From contig CACERG010000004.1 in the NCBI GenBank assembly GCA_902561795.1, positions 1 through 64,000 of the forward strand: a stretch of DNA of 64,000 nucleotides, given 5' to 3'. The position numbers and the translations under genes are program-made. Numbering within the stretch: the first letter of the stretch is position 1; each line of letters starts with the position of its first letter. Under the pieces are notes generated by a model, which was not told the origin of the DNA, made no database searches, and saw only the letters and a program-made list of their open reading frames with translations. This document shows, piece after piece, positions 29,194 through 38,885 of the stretch. The stretch comes from an uncultured Bacteroidota bacterium (lineage in GTDB: Bacteria > Bacteroidota > Bacteroidia > Flavobacteriales > Flavobacteriaceae).

Positions 29194-31253
29194 CTCCTCA
29201 GGGACTTTCAATTGATTTAAAATCTTTTTTCAAATCCAAAAGAAACTTTTGGGTGCCTGAAATGGGGGAACACCATTTTTATTTGTCAAGGTCTTCATGG
29301 TCAATCTTAACAGTATGTTTGTTAAAGTTTAAAGAAACTAATAAAAAAAGCATAAATATTTTTCTTCCTGAATATTTTTGTAACGACCCAATACCTTTAA
29401 TTAATCAGGAAAATATAAATATTCATTATTTTAATCTTGATAAAGAATTTAAGCCTGATCTAAAACAACTTAATTCTTTAGCTCAAGAAGTAAAACCAGA
29501 CATTTTCTTAGCTGTTCATTATTTTGGAAAACCCTCCATCTCAAATGAAATTAAAAATTTTTGCGTCAAATTTAAATGTTGGTTCATCGAGGATGCCACA
29601 CATTGCTTAAAAAAAGAAAAATTTATTGGAAATCAAGGTGACTTTGTCTTATTTAGTCAATATAAGCATCTAGCAATTCCAAATGGTGCATTACTTATTG
29701 CCAATACGAAAGGACCATCTAAAATTAATGAGGGAAATTTTATAAATTTTGATATAAATCATTTCTTAAAAAATGAGATCCAAAACTTGAACTTTGAGAA
29801 TAGGTTTATCAAAACAGGTATTCTTTTTTCATTAAGATGGTTAGTAAAAAAATTAATTTTGACTTATTTCGGAGAAACGAATTTTTTTTTAAAATTTAAT
29901 CTAAAAAAATACATTAATGGCCTAGAGCTCTCATATCCTGAAAATTATCACAGTTATAAAATTTCTTTATTATCAAAATTTTTATTACCAAGGCAGGATT
30001 TAGATTACATTGCAAGAACAAAAAAAAGGAATTTTGAAATATTTAAAGAGATATTAGATGGTAAATTAGCTTTTGATAAAAACTTTAATTTTAGACCAAA
30101 ATATAATTCATATACTCCTTATTTATTACCAATAAGAATTTTAAACGATGATTTAGATAATCTAATTAAAAAAGGTTTTCCAATTATTCGTTGGCCATTA
30201 TTTCCTAAATCATGTATTAATAATTCCTATAAATATAATAAGCTCTATTTCATATTATTAAATCATACAATTTCAAAAAACTATTTTAAAAAAATTTGTG
30301 GCTTAAGGGTACATCTTGATAAAATAAGGTTTAAAAAAACTGAAAAAATTCAGTATCATGAGGAACTTTGCCTTTCAAATATAAACTTGTTACAATCTAA
30401 TTATTATGTCCATTCAAAAGCAGAAATTGAAAATAAGAAAATTGAATCTTTTGAAATCATTTTAGATTCAAAAATTGTAGGATACTTTCAAATTTTGAAA
30501 AAAAAATATTTTAAAATATTTACTTTATTGAGAATTAATAGAGGACCAATTTTAATTAGCTCATTACAACTAAATGACCGGATCAATATTTTTTTAAAAC
30601 TTTTAACTTTTTCAAATATTTTTAATTTTAAATTTCTGTCAATTTCACCAGATGTCAGCTACTATTCAATTCAAAGCTTATTTTTTGAAAGATTCAGATC
30701 AAGGAAATTAAATTTTCCAGCTTGGAAATCATCAATTATTGATTTAGAAAAAGAGGAATCATTTCTTTTTCATGATTTTAGGCCAAAATGGAGAAACTCA
30801 CTCAGAAAGTCCCAAAAAAATAATTTAGTTGTTAAGAGATCTTCAAGTAAAAAGGATCTCGAAGTCCTATTAAAATCTTATAGCGAAGATGTTAAGGCTA
30901 AAAAATATAAGGGTTTAAATACTGAGTTGATAAAAAAAATGGAAAGACTTACAAATGAAAATGAAAAACTATTTGTATTTACAGCCTTTAAAATGGGAAA
31001 AAGAATAGGCTCAATTTTGATATCTAAACAATTAGCTAATTCTATCTATTTAATAGGATGGTCTTCTGAAGAGGGGAGAAAGTTAAACTCAAATTATTTA
31101 CTATTATGGGAAGCTATAATTTATTTAAAATCTATTAGACTAAAAAGATTAGATCTAGGCGGTTTAATTGGTAATAATCATCCTATCGATTTTTTCAAAT
31201 TAGGCATGAATGGCGATTATTATGAAAATTGTGGAGAATATTTAGCTATATGA
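29190..31253 (+). CDS. Fusion: N-terminal DegT-like aminotransferase-fold domain + C-terminal FemAB/GNAT-like acyl/aminoacyltransferase domain, TTG start
   Basis: N-term: FLPEYFCNDPIPLIN, IEDATHCLKKEKFIGNQGDFVLFSQYKHLAIPNGALL; C-term: FRPKWRNSLRKSQKNNLVVKRSSS, LFVFTAFKMGKRIGSILISKQ, YLIGWSSEEGRKLNSNYLLLWEAI. Confidence 0.72.
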   Translation: MTPQGLSIDLKSFFKSKRNFWVPEMGEHHFYLSRSSWSILTVCLLKFKETNKKSINIFLPEYFCNDPIPLINQENINIHYFNLDKEFKPDLKQLNSLAQEVKPDIFLAVHYFGKPSISNEIKNFCVKFKCWFIEDATHCLKKEKFIGNQGDFVLFSQYKHLAIPNGALLIANTKGPSKINEGNFINFDINHFLKNEIQNLNFENRFIKTGILFSLRWLVKKLILTYFGETNFFLKFNLKKYINGLELSYPENYHSYKISLLSKFLLPRQDLDYIARTKKRNFEIFKEILDGKLAFDKNFNFRPKYNSYTPYLLPIRILNDDLDNLIKKGFPIIRWPLFPKSCINNSYKYNKLYFILLNHTISKNYFKKICGLRVHLDKIRFKKTEKIQYHEELCLSNINLLQSNYYVHSKAEIENKKIESFEIILDSKIVGYFQILKKKYFKIFTLLRINRGPILISSLQLNDRINIFLKLLTFSNIFNFKFLSISPDVSYYSIQSLFFERFRSRKLNFPAWKSSIIDLEKEESFLFHDFRPKWRNSLRKSQKNNLVVKRSSSKKDLEVLLKSYSEDVKAKKYKGLNTELIKKMERLTNENEKLFVFTAFKMGKRIGSILISKQLANSIYLIGWSSEEGRKLNSNYLLLWEAIIYLKSIRLKRLDLGGLIGNNHPIDFFKLGMNGDYYENCGEYLAI

Positions 31254-32404
31254 ATAATTACGTTTTAGCAATTGATGCTTCTAGTATTGTTAATACGGGT
31301 GGATTAACCCACCTATATGAACTACTCAATAATTTTAATAAAAAAGATCATCCAGAAATTGATGAAATAATTATCATAGGCTCTACTAAGGTTTTAGATT
31401 ATTTACCAAACAGCAAATTTTTTTTTAAAAAGACATCTTTTTTCTTGAATTCAAACAAATTATTAAGATTAATATATCAAACGTTTTTAATGGATTTTTT
31501 TTTAAAAAAAAGGGCAGATATTTTATTTTCTTTGACTGGAGACTTCATAGGAAAATTTAGACCTTTAATAGGAATGTCGCAAAACATGCTTCTTTATGAA
31601 AAAAAATTTTGGAAAGAAATTAAAAGCTTTAAAGAAAAAATCAAATTATTAATAAATTTCAAAAGGCAAGAAAAATGTTTTATTAATTCAAACGGATTGA
31701 TTTTTATTTCTAATTATGCAAAAGATTTCATATCTGAGGTTGTTCCAATCGAAAATATACCAAAATCAATCATTTATCATGGGATTTCTAAAAGGTTTTT
31801 GAATAAGAAAAATCTATCAAAAAAATTTGATAATTTCTCATTTGAGAAACCTTTCAAATTCATATATGTTTCAACTGTTCATGTATACAAAAACCAATTA
31901 AATGTAATAAAAGCAATAAGTAACCTTAGAAAAAGCGGATATCCAGTATCATTGACATTAATTGGCCCGATTATTTATAAACCATATGGTGAAAAAATGA
32001 TAATGGAAATAAGAAAAAATGATTTGCATAAGGAATTTATAAACTACATTAATGAGGTCCCACATAGTGAAATTCAAAACTATTATTCAGACCATGATGG
32101 TATAATATTTGCCTCAAGCTGTGAAAATATGCCAAATATTTTGATAGAGTCTATGGGCTCAGCATTACCTATAGCATGTAGTAATAAAATGCCAATGCCA
32201 GAATTCTTAAAAAATGGGGGGACATACTTTAATGCACATTCTACAAAATCTATAGAAAAAGCACTAATTTATTTGATAAAAAACTTGCCATTATTTGACC
32301 AGAGAAATGGGAACATTAATAAATTAAAATTTATGTCTTGGGGTATAACATCAAAAAAAACCTTTAGATTTATTTCAAAAATAAAACATCAATTTTATGT
32401 TTAG
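31250..32404 (+). CDS. Glycosyltransferase family 4 (start likely ATG 31250)
   Basis: YVLAIDASSIVNTGGLTHLYELL, FIYVSTVHVYKNQLNVIKAI, FASSCENMPNILIESMGSALPIACSN. Confidence 0.85.
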   Translation: MNNYVLAIDASSIVNTGGLTHLYELLNNFNKKDHPEIDEIIIIGSTKVLDYLPNSKFFFKKTSFFLNSNKLLRLIYQTFLMDFFLKKRADILFSLTGDFIGKFRPLIGMSQNMLLYEKKFWKEIKSFKEKIKLLINFKRQEKCFINSNGLIFISNYAKDFISEVVPIENIPKSIIYHGISKRFLNKKNLSKKFDNFSFEKPFKFIYVSTVHVYKNQLNVIKAISNLRKSGYPVSLTLIGPIIYKPYGEKMIMEIRKNDLHKEFINYINEVPHSEIQNYYSDHDGIIFASSCENMPNILIESMGSALPIACSNKMPMPEFLKNGGTYFNAHSTKSIEKALIYLIKNLPLFDQRNGNINKLKFMSWGITSKKTFRFISKIKHQFYV

Positions 32405-33380
32405 TAACAGTATCTTACTGATAACTGGCGGAACTGGTTCTTTTGGGAATGCAGTTTTAAAAAAGTTTTTAGATTCAAGTATATCAGAAATTAGAATTTT
32501 TTCAAGGGATGAAAAAAAACAACATGATATGCGGATTAAGTATAAAAATCCAAAAATTAAATTTTTTATTGGAGACGTTAGGGATATAAATAGTATAAAA
32601 TCTGCTATAACGGATGTTGATTACATATTTCATGCTGCTGCACTCAAACAAGTTCCCTCTTGCGAATTCTTTCCATTAGAGGCTGTTAAAACAAATATTT
32701 TGGGAACTGATAATGTTCTTTCTGCAGCTATTGAAGCTAAAGTTAAAAAAGTAATTTGTTTAAGCACTGATAAGGCAGTTTATCCGATTAATGCAATGGG
32801 AGTCTCTAAAGCAATGATGGAAAAAGTTTTTGTAGGGAAATCAAGAAATTCAGAATCCACGGTCATTTGTGGAACTAGATATGGAAATGTAATGGCATCT
32901 AGAGGATCTGTCATTCCTCATTTTTATGATCAGATTAAAACACAAAATGAAATTACTGTAACAGACCCAAAAATGACACGTTTTATGATGACACTTAATG
33001 ATGCGGTTGATCTTGTATTATTTGCTTTTGAAAATGGCAAATCTGGGGACATTTTTGTTCAAAAATCTCCATCTACTACAATAATTGAATTGGCTGAGAC
33101 AATGAAAAAGATATATAATTCATCAGTAAATATTAAAAATATAGGAATTCGTCATGCTGAGAAAATGCACGAGACACTACTTTCAAAAGAAGAAAGGTTG
33201 GTGGCAGAAGATTTGAAAGATTACTTTAGAGTTCCTGCAGATAATAGAGATCTAAATTATAAAAAGTATTTTTCGGAAGGGGTAGAGAATACAAATTTAG
33301 AAGAATACAATTCATTTAATACACACAGGCTAAAAGAGGACGAACTTATTAAACTTTTAGAAAGTATCGGTTATAAATGA
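32397..33380 (+). CDS. UDP-N-acetylglucosamine 4,6-dehydratase/5-epimerase (FnlA/WbjB/WbvB/CapE type)
   Basis: LLITGGTGSFGNAVLKKFL, HAAALKQVPSCEFFPLEAVKTNILGTDN, STDKAVYPINAMGVSKAMMEK. Confidence 0.93.
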   Translation: MFSNSILLITGGTGSFGNAVLKKFLDSSISEIRIFSRDEKKQHDMRIKYKNPKIKFFIGDVRDINSIKSAITDVDYIFHAAALKQVPSCEFFPLEAVKTNILGTDNVLSAAIEAKVKKVICLSTDKAVYPINAMGVSKAMMEKVFVGKSRNSESTVICGTRYGNVMASRGSVIPHFYDQIKTQNEITVTDPKMTRFMMTLNDAVDLVLFAFENGKSGDIFVQKSPSTTIIELAETMKKIYNSSVNIKNIGIRHAEKMHETLLSKEERLVAEDLKDYFRVPADNRDLNYKKYFSEGVENTNLEEYNSFNTHRLKEDELIKLLESIGYK

Positions 33381-34255
33381 AAGTACTTATAATTGGAGCA
33401 GATGGGATGATAGGGCATAAAATTGCTCAAACATTACATGAAAATGGATTTGAAATTTTCTTAAACAGCAGATCCCGGCCGGATATTTTAAAAAAACTTT
33501 ACCCATCATGCAAAATATTTCAATTTGACTTTCTAAAACAAAAAATACACAATCTTTTAGATCAAATAAATCCTGATTACATAGTAAATTCAGTAGGAAT
33601 AACTATAAGAAGGGGATCTGAAAATCTTGATGAAGCAATAATTTTAAATTCAGAATTACCAAAAAAAATTGATGTCTGGTGTAATTTAAACAATAAAAGG
33701 CAGATACATTTTTCTTCAGATTGTATTTTTTCAGGTGAAAAAGGAAATTATGATGATTATGATATTTCAGATGCTGCTGACAATTATGGAAAAACAAAAG
33801 CCAATGGGGAGGTAAATTCAAATTTCACTCTGACGATAAGATCATCAATGATAGGAAGAGAAATTTTTAACAAGACAGAGTTATTGGAATGGGTGATTTC
33901 AAATAAAAATTTAAAAATAAAAGGTTTTGATAAAGTCATATATTCTGGAGTTACAACTTTGTGGATGTCAAAAATATTAGTTAAAATTTTAAGAGAATTT
34001 AACAAATTGAAAGGAATTTATAATATATCATCCGACCCTATATCTAAACATGACCTTTTAAAAAAAATAAATCATTATTTTGATCTAAACATAGATATTA
34101 CCAATGACATCTCTGTTTCCTACAATAAATCCTTAAATTCGAATAAATTCTTTTGCGAGACAAATTTTGAAAAACCTGATTGGGATAAAATGCTGGAGGA
34201 ATTGCGTGAAGATAGTTTAAAGTTAAATGATCTATATAACCTATATGATATATAA
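33377..34255 (+). CDS. RmlD-like SDR reductase (WbvR-like)
   Basis: KVLIIGADGMIGHKIAQTL, IVNSVGITIRRG, HFSSDCIFSGEKGNYDD, NYGKTKANGE. Confidence 0.85.
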   Translation: MKVLIIGADGMIGHKIAQTLHENGFEIFLNSRSRPDILKKLYPSCKIFQFDFLKQKIHNLLDQINPDYIVNSVGITIRRGSENLDEAIILNSELPKKIDVWCNLNNKRQIHFSSDCIFSGEKGNYDDYDISDAADNYGKTKANGEVNSNFTLTIRSSMIGREIFNKTELLEWVISNKNLKIKGFDKVIYSGVTTLWMSKILVKILREFNKLKGIYNISSDPISKHDLLKKINHYFDLNIDITNDISVSYNKSLNSNKFFCETNFEKPDWDKMLEELREDSLKLNDLYNLYDI

Positions 34256-35401
34256 ATGATAAAAGTTTTAACAATTGTTGGAACAAGACCAGAGATCATC
34301 AAACTTTCTAGGGTTATATTTGAATTAGAAAAACATTTTAAACATGTTCTAGTCCATACAGGGCAGAATTATGACTATGAATTAAATGAAATTTTTTTTA
34401 AGGATCTTGAAGTTAAAAAACCTGACTATTTTTTAAATGCGGTTGGTAAATCAACTGCGGAAACAATTGCAAATATTATCTCAGAATCAGATAAGGTTTT
34501 ACAACATGAGAATCCTGACGCAGTTTTATTATATGGAGATACAAATTCATGCCTTTCGGTTATTTCTGTTAAAAGAAGACAGATACCAATATTCCATATG
34601 GAAGCTGGTAATAGGTGCTTTGATCAAAGAGTTCCCGAAGAATTAAACAGAAAAATTGTAGACCATTTAAGTGATATCAATTTACCTCTTACTGAACAAG
34701 CTAGAGATTATTTGATTGCCGAAGGAATAAAACCTGAAACAGTAATCAAAATAGGCTCCTGTATGAAGGAGATATTATATCACTATATGCACAAAATTCA
34801 GTCAAGCAAGATCTTAGGAAAATTAAATCTCAAAAAAAGATCTTACTTTGTGGTATCATTTCATAGGGAGGAAAATGTTGATTATAAGGATAATTTAATT
34901 TCATTTTTAGACAGCCTTAATGAGATATCTAAATATTTTGAACTTCCGGTCATTGTATCAACCCATCCAAGAACTAAAATGAGAATAGAAAAATTGAAAA
35001 ATATCAAATTAGACGAGAAAATTATTTTTTTAAAACCACTAGGTTTTTTTGATTATGTAAACCTGCAGCAAAATTCAAGATGTGTGATATCTGATAGCGG
35101 GACTATTTCAGAAGAGTCATCTATTTTAGGATTTCCATCAATTACGATTAGAGAGTCTCATGAGAGACCAGAAGGGATGGATGAAGGTACACTTATAATG
35201 TCAGGGCTTAATAAAAACAGAATTATTGAATCTTTAAACATGATGATAAACCAGTTTAAATCAGGTCTAGTGCCAAAAATTGTTAGTGATTATGATGTTA
35301 ATAATGTGTCTTTAAAGATTTCAAGAATTATTCTTAGCTATATTGACTATGTTAATAAAAACGTTTGGAAAAAAATCGACCATCCTAGGCGGCCTAAATG
35401 A
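34256..35401 (+). CDS. UDP-N-acetylglucosamine 2-epimerase, non-hydrolysing type (FnlC/WbjD/WbvD)
   Basis: VLTIVGTRPEIIKLSRVIFELEK, HTGQNYDYELNEIFFKDL, LLYGDTNSCLSVISVKRRQIPIFHMEAGNRCFDQRVPEELNRKIVDHLSDI. Confidence 0.93.
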   Translation: MIKVLTIVGTRPEIIKLSRVIFELEKHFKHVLVHTGQNYDYELNEIFFKDLEVKKPDYFLNAVGKSTAETIANIISESDKVLQHENPDAVLLYGDTNSCLSVISVKRRQIPIFHMEAGNRCFDQRVPEELNRKIVDHLSDINLPLTEQARDYLIAEGIKPETVIKIGSCMKEILYHYMHKIQSSKILGKLNLKKRSYFVVSFHREENVDYKDNLISFLDSLNEISKYFELPVIVSTHPRTKMRIEKLKNIKLDEKIIFLKPLGFFDYVNLQQNSRCVISDSGTISEESSILGFPSITIRESHERPEGMDEGTLIMSGLNKNRIIESLNMMINQFKSGLVPKIVSDYDVNNVSLKISRIILSYIDYVNKNVWKKIDHPRRPK

Positions 35402-36597
35402 GAATTCTTTTTGTTACCCAGTATTTTTTCCCTGAAAATTTTAGAATAAATGACCTTGCATTTTCTTTAAGCAAAAGAGGTCATTACATTGAAGTATTAA
35501 CAGGAAAGCCAAATTATCCAAAAGGGATTTATTTTAAAGGGTATTCTTGGAATAGGCCAAAACAAGAATACATAAACGGGATAAAAGTTCATAGGGCAAA
35601 TTTACTTTTAAGAAGAAAAGGAGGAGGATTAAGATTAATTTTGAATTACTTTTCATTTATTTTTTTCGCTTTCTTCAAGCTATTAACTATTAAAGGGAGT
35701 TTTGATAAAATTTTTATTTATGCTCCTTCTCCTATAACAGTTGGTTTTATTGGAATTTTAGCTGCAAAAAAGTTTAAATGTAAATCTTATTTATGGGTTC
35801 ATGATCTTTGGCCAGAATCAGTTCGAGTAGCTGGGAACATATCAAACCGATTAATTTTAAGTTTAGTTAATTACATGACTAAAACTATATATAGATTTAC
35901 AGATATTATTTTAGTTCAATCCCCAGAATTCAAAAAATATATCAGAAAACAGAATGTTCCAAATCATAAATTAATTTATTATCCTTATTATGCTGAGGAA
36001 TTTTATAAAGTTGTTAAGGTAGACAAATCACTAAAAAGTTCTTTACCTCAAGGTTTTAATTTGATATTTGCTGGAAATATAGGTGTATCTCAAAGTTTTG
36101 ATACAATTATAAGTGCTTTTGAACTGATAAGAGATTATGATATAAATTTATTGATACTTGGGGATGGTAGGGATAAACAAAGAGTACTTAAAATAATAAA
36201 AGAAAAAGGTATTAATAATAAGTTCTACTTTTTAGGTACTTACCCTCCAGAAAAAATGTCTTATTATTATGCCTGTGCAGATTCACTTCTAATAACACTT
36301 AAAAAAGCAAAAATATTTTCATATACTATTCCTGGAAAACTACAATCCTACTTAGCTTGTAGAAAGCCAATTATTGGAGCTTTAGATGGAATAGGCAAAA
36401 AAATAATTTCAGACTCAAATTCAGGTTATTGTTCTTCTTCTGAGGATTCAATTGCATTGGGCAAAAACATTATTAAAATGTATAATACGTCTTTAAAAGA
36501 GAGAAATTTTTTTGGAGACAACGCTTTAAATTATTTTGAAAAAAATTTTAGTAAAAAAAAATTAATTCAAAAATTTGAGTTAATAATGAAAAGTTAA
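35398..36597 (+). CDS. Glycosyltransferase family 4 (WbuB-like)
   Basis: RILFVTQYFFPENFRINDLAFSLSKRGHYIEVLTGKPNYPKG, SYLWVHDLWPESV. Confidence 0.9.
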   Translation: MRILFVTQYFFPENFRINDLAFSLSKRGHYIEVLTGKPNYPKGIYFKGYSWNRPKQEYINGIKVHRANLLLRRKGGGLRLILNYFSFIFFAFFKLLTIKGSFDKIFIYAPSPITVGFIGILAAKKFKCKSYLWVHDLWPESVRVAGNISNRLILSLVNYMTKTIYRFTDIILVQSPEFKKYIRKQNVPNHKLIYYPYYAEEFYKVVKVDKSLKSSLPQGFNLIFAGNIGVSQSFDTIISAFELIRDYDINLLILGDGRDKQRVLKIIKEKGINNKFYFLGTYPPEKMSYYYACADSLLITLKKAKIFSYTIPGKLQSYLACRKPIIGALDGIGKKIISDSNSGYCSSSEDSIALGKNIIKMYNTSLKERNFFGDNALNYFEKNFSKKKLIQKFELIMKS

Positions 36598-36600
36598 ATT

Positions 36601-37356
36601 TTAGTTGCCTTTTTTGAAACATATTATTGTTTTTCCAAAAGATCTATTAAAAATTTTTGATAATATTTTACAAAAAAAACTAGTCAGCTTCAGATTATTC
36701 AAGAATCTAAAAATTTTAGGGTGGAAATCGTTAATCATTGTTGACTTTAGTCTTAGAGATTTTGCTATATTCTCAAAGTTTTTTTCTATGGAGCCGTTAT
36801 TCATTCCTAATTGATAGATTACCAATGCTCCATTTTCTTCAAGATTATTAATTAATGATGTTACTATTTGTTTTTGAAAATTTAAATCCTCCGAACGACT
36901 AAAAGGGTAAAATTCAATAGCGTAGCAAATCTCGAAGGTTTCTTTTAATAAGAAATCCTTATCTATAATCATTGGAATAAAGGTCGTTTTTAAATTCGAA
37001 TTAAATTTTTTTGCATATTCAATGCCATCCTCTGAAACATCAACACCAGTTATATCACAACTATATACTTCTGTTAATACCTTGGTTTCAAAACCTAAAC
37101 CGCATCCCACATTTAAAATTTTATTAGGTTTTTCACATATAATATTTTTCAATGCTTTTTTTATTGATAGGATCTTTTTTTTTGGATTTAAATCGTTATG
37201 ATTATGAATGTTGCTTAATTCAATTCTGCCTGTCTTTAGCATAATTTTGTAGCTGCCAAAATCATTATTAATATCTATATTATTTTCCTGTAGCCGGGTT
37301 TTAATTTCAGATTTCTTAAGATTTTTGGGATGAAACCAAGGCTTTATTTTTTCCAT
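36601..37356 (-). CDS. Class I SAM-dependent methyltransferase
   Basis: NKILNVGCGLGFETKVLTEVYSCDITGVDVSEDGIEYAKK. Confidence 0.82.
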   Translation of the reverse strand: MEKIKPWFHPKNLKKSEIKTRLQENNIDINNDFGSYKIMLKTGRIELSNIHNHNDLNPKKKILSIKKALKNIICEKPNKILNVGCGLGFETKVLTEVYSCDITGVDVSEDGIEYAKKFNSNLKTTFIPMIIDKDFLLKETFEICYAIEFYPFSRSEDLNFQKQIVTSLINNLEENGALVIYQLGMNNGSIEKNFENIAKSLRLKSTMINDFHPKIFRFLNNLKLTSFFCKILSKIFNRSFGKTIICFKKGN

Positions 37357-37472
37357 TTTAAATTTAAAAATGATTTTTTCATATATTAAAGTTCCTAAAA
37401 TAAAAATTTAATTCGCAATTTTTTAGCTGATTAAGTTTGATTATTTAATATTTCTATTTATAAACAAATCTA

Positions 37473-38885
37473 GTGTTATTCAACTCAATTGAATTTTTAA
37501 TTTTTTTACCTATAGTCTTCACTTTTTATTGGTTTATTTTCAATAAAAATCTGAGTATTCAGAATTTTATTATTCTTTTGAGTTCATATATTTTTTATGG
37601 CTGGTGGGATTACAGATTTTTATCACTAATATTCCTTTCAACGATCGTAGACTACATTATCGGACTAAATATACCAAGGCAAGAATCAGAAAAACTCCAA
37701 AAACTTCTTCTTTATGTGTCGATTTTATTCAACGTTAGTGTTTTAGGATTTTTCAAATATTATAATTTTTTTATAGATTCTTGGGTAAGTTTATTCAGTT
37801 CTTTTGGTTACGAAATAAAAAGTATTTGGACCTTAAACATAATACTCCCTGTGGGTATATCATTCTACACATTTCAAACCATGTCTTACACAATAGACAT
37901 TTACAGAAAAAAGTTAAAACCAACTAAAGACTTCATATCATTTGCTTCTTTTGTTTCATTTTTTCCTCAACTTGTTGCTGGACCAATTGAGAGAGCAACA
38001 AATCTTCTTCCGCAGATTCTAAATAAAAGAGAATTTAGATATGAACAAGGTGTACAAGGATTAAGACTAATATTATGGGGACTCTTCAAAAAGGTAGTCA
38101 TCGCTGATTCTCTGTCTCCAATAGTTGACGATATATTTAGTAATTATCAAGATTTTTCAGGCGGTACACTTTGGTTAGGGGCTGTTTATTTTGCCTTCCA
38201 AATTTATTGTGATTTCAGTGGATATTCAGATATTGCTATAGGAACCTCAAAACTCTTTGGTTTCGAAATAATGTCAAATTTTAGATTTCCCTATTTTTCA
38301 AGAAACATAGGAGAGTTTTGGCGAAGATGGCACATCTCACTCTCAACATGGTTTAGAGACTATTTATATATACCACTTGGTGGATCAAAAGAGGGAAAGT
38401 GGAAATCTATTAGAAACATATTTGTTATTTTTATTGTGAGTGGATTTTGGCATGGAGCTAATTGGACATTTATTTTTTGGGGACTATTTCACTCGGCACT
38501 CTTCCTTCCATCATTTTTTTTTAAAACAAACAGAAAATATGTAAGCTCCGTGATAGCAGAAAATACCCTTTTACCAAACGGAAAAGAATTTTTTCAGGTA
38601 TTAATCACATTTATTTTAGTTACAATTGGATGGGTATTTTTCAGAAGCGAAACAATTAGTGATTCTTTTAATTTTTTAACTCAATTAAATTTTGATTTCA
38701 ACTTTACTTTTGTAAATAAACTTCCATTGGTGATATTATTCATTTTTTTGGATTGGATATTTAGAAAAGATGAAAGAAAAATTTATTCAAAATTTTCAGC
38801 AAGATTGTTACTAGATTTTATCTTGTTTTATTTAATTGTTGGTTTTATAAATAATAATAAACCATTCATATATTTTGATTTCTAA
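37473..38885 (+). CDS. MBOAT-family O-acyltransferase (AlgI-like), GTG start
   Basis: LPVGISFYTFQTMSYTIDIYR, FFPQLVAGPIERA, CDFSGYSDIAIG, EFWRRWHISLSTWFRDYLYIPLGG, GFWHGANWTFIFWG. Confidence 0.95.
   Translation: MLFNSIEFLIFLPIVFTFYWFIFNKNLSIQNFIILLSSYIFYGWWDYRFLSLIFLSTIVDYIIGLNIPRQESEKLQKLLLYVSILFNVSVLGFFKYYNFFIDSWVSLFSSFGYEIKSIWTLNIILPVGISFYTFQTMSYTIDIYRKKLKPTKDFISFASFVSFFPQLVAGPIERATNLLPQILNKREFRYEQGVQGLRLILWGLFKKVVIADSLSPIVDDIFSNYQDFSGGTLWLGAVYFAFQIYCDFSGYSDIAIGTSKLFGFEIMSNFRFPYFSRNIGEFWRRWHISLSTWFRDYLYIPLGGSKEGKWKSIRNIFVIFIVSGFWHGANWTFIFWGLFHSALFLPSFFFKTNRKYVSSVIAENTLLPNGKEFFQVLITFILVTIGWVFFRSETISDSFNFLTQLNFDFNFTFVNKLPLVILFIFLDWIFRKDERKIYSKFSARLLLDFILFYLIVGFINNNKPFIYFDF

Noticed and set aside
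33603-34302. Cluster of overlapping minus-strand ORFs under the RmlD-like gene
   Set aside because: Low-complexity shadow translations of a well-supported + strand gene.
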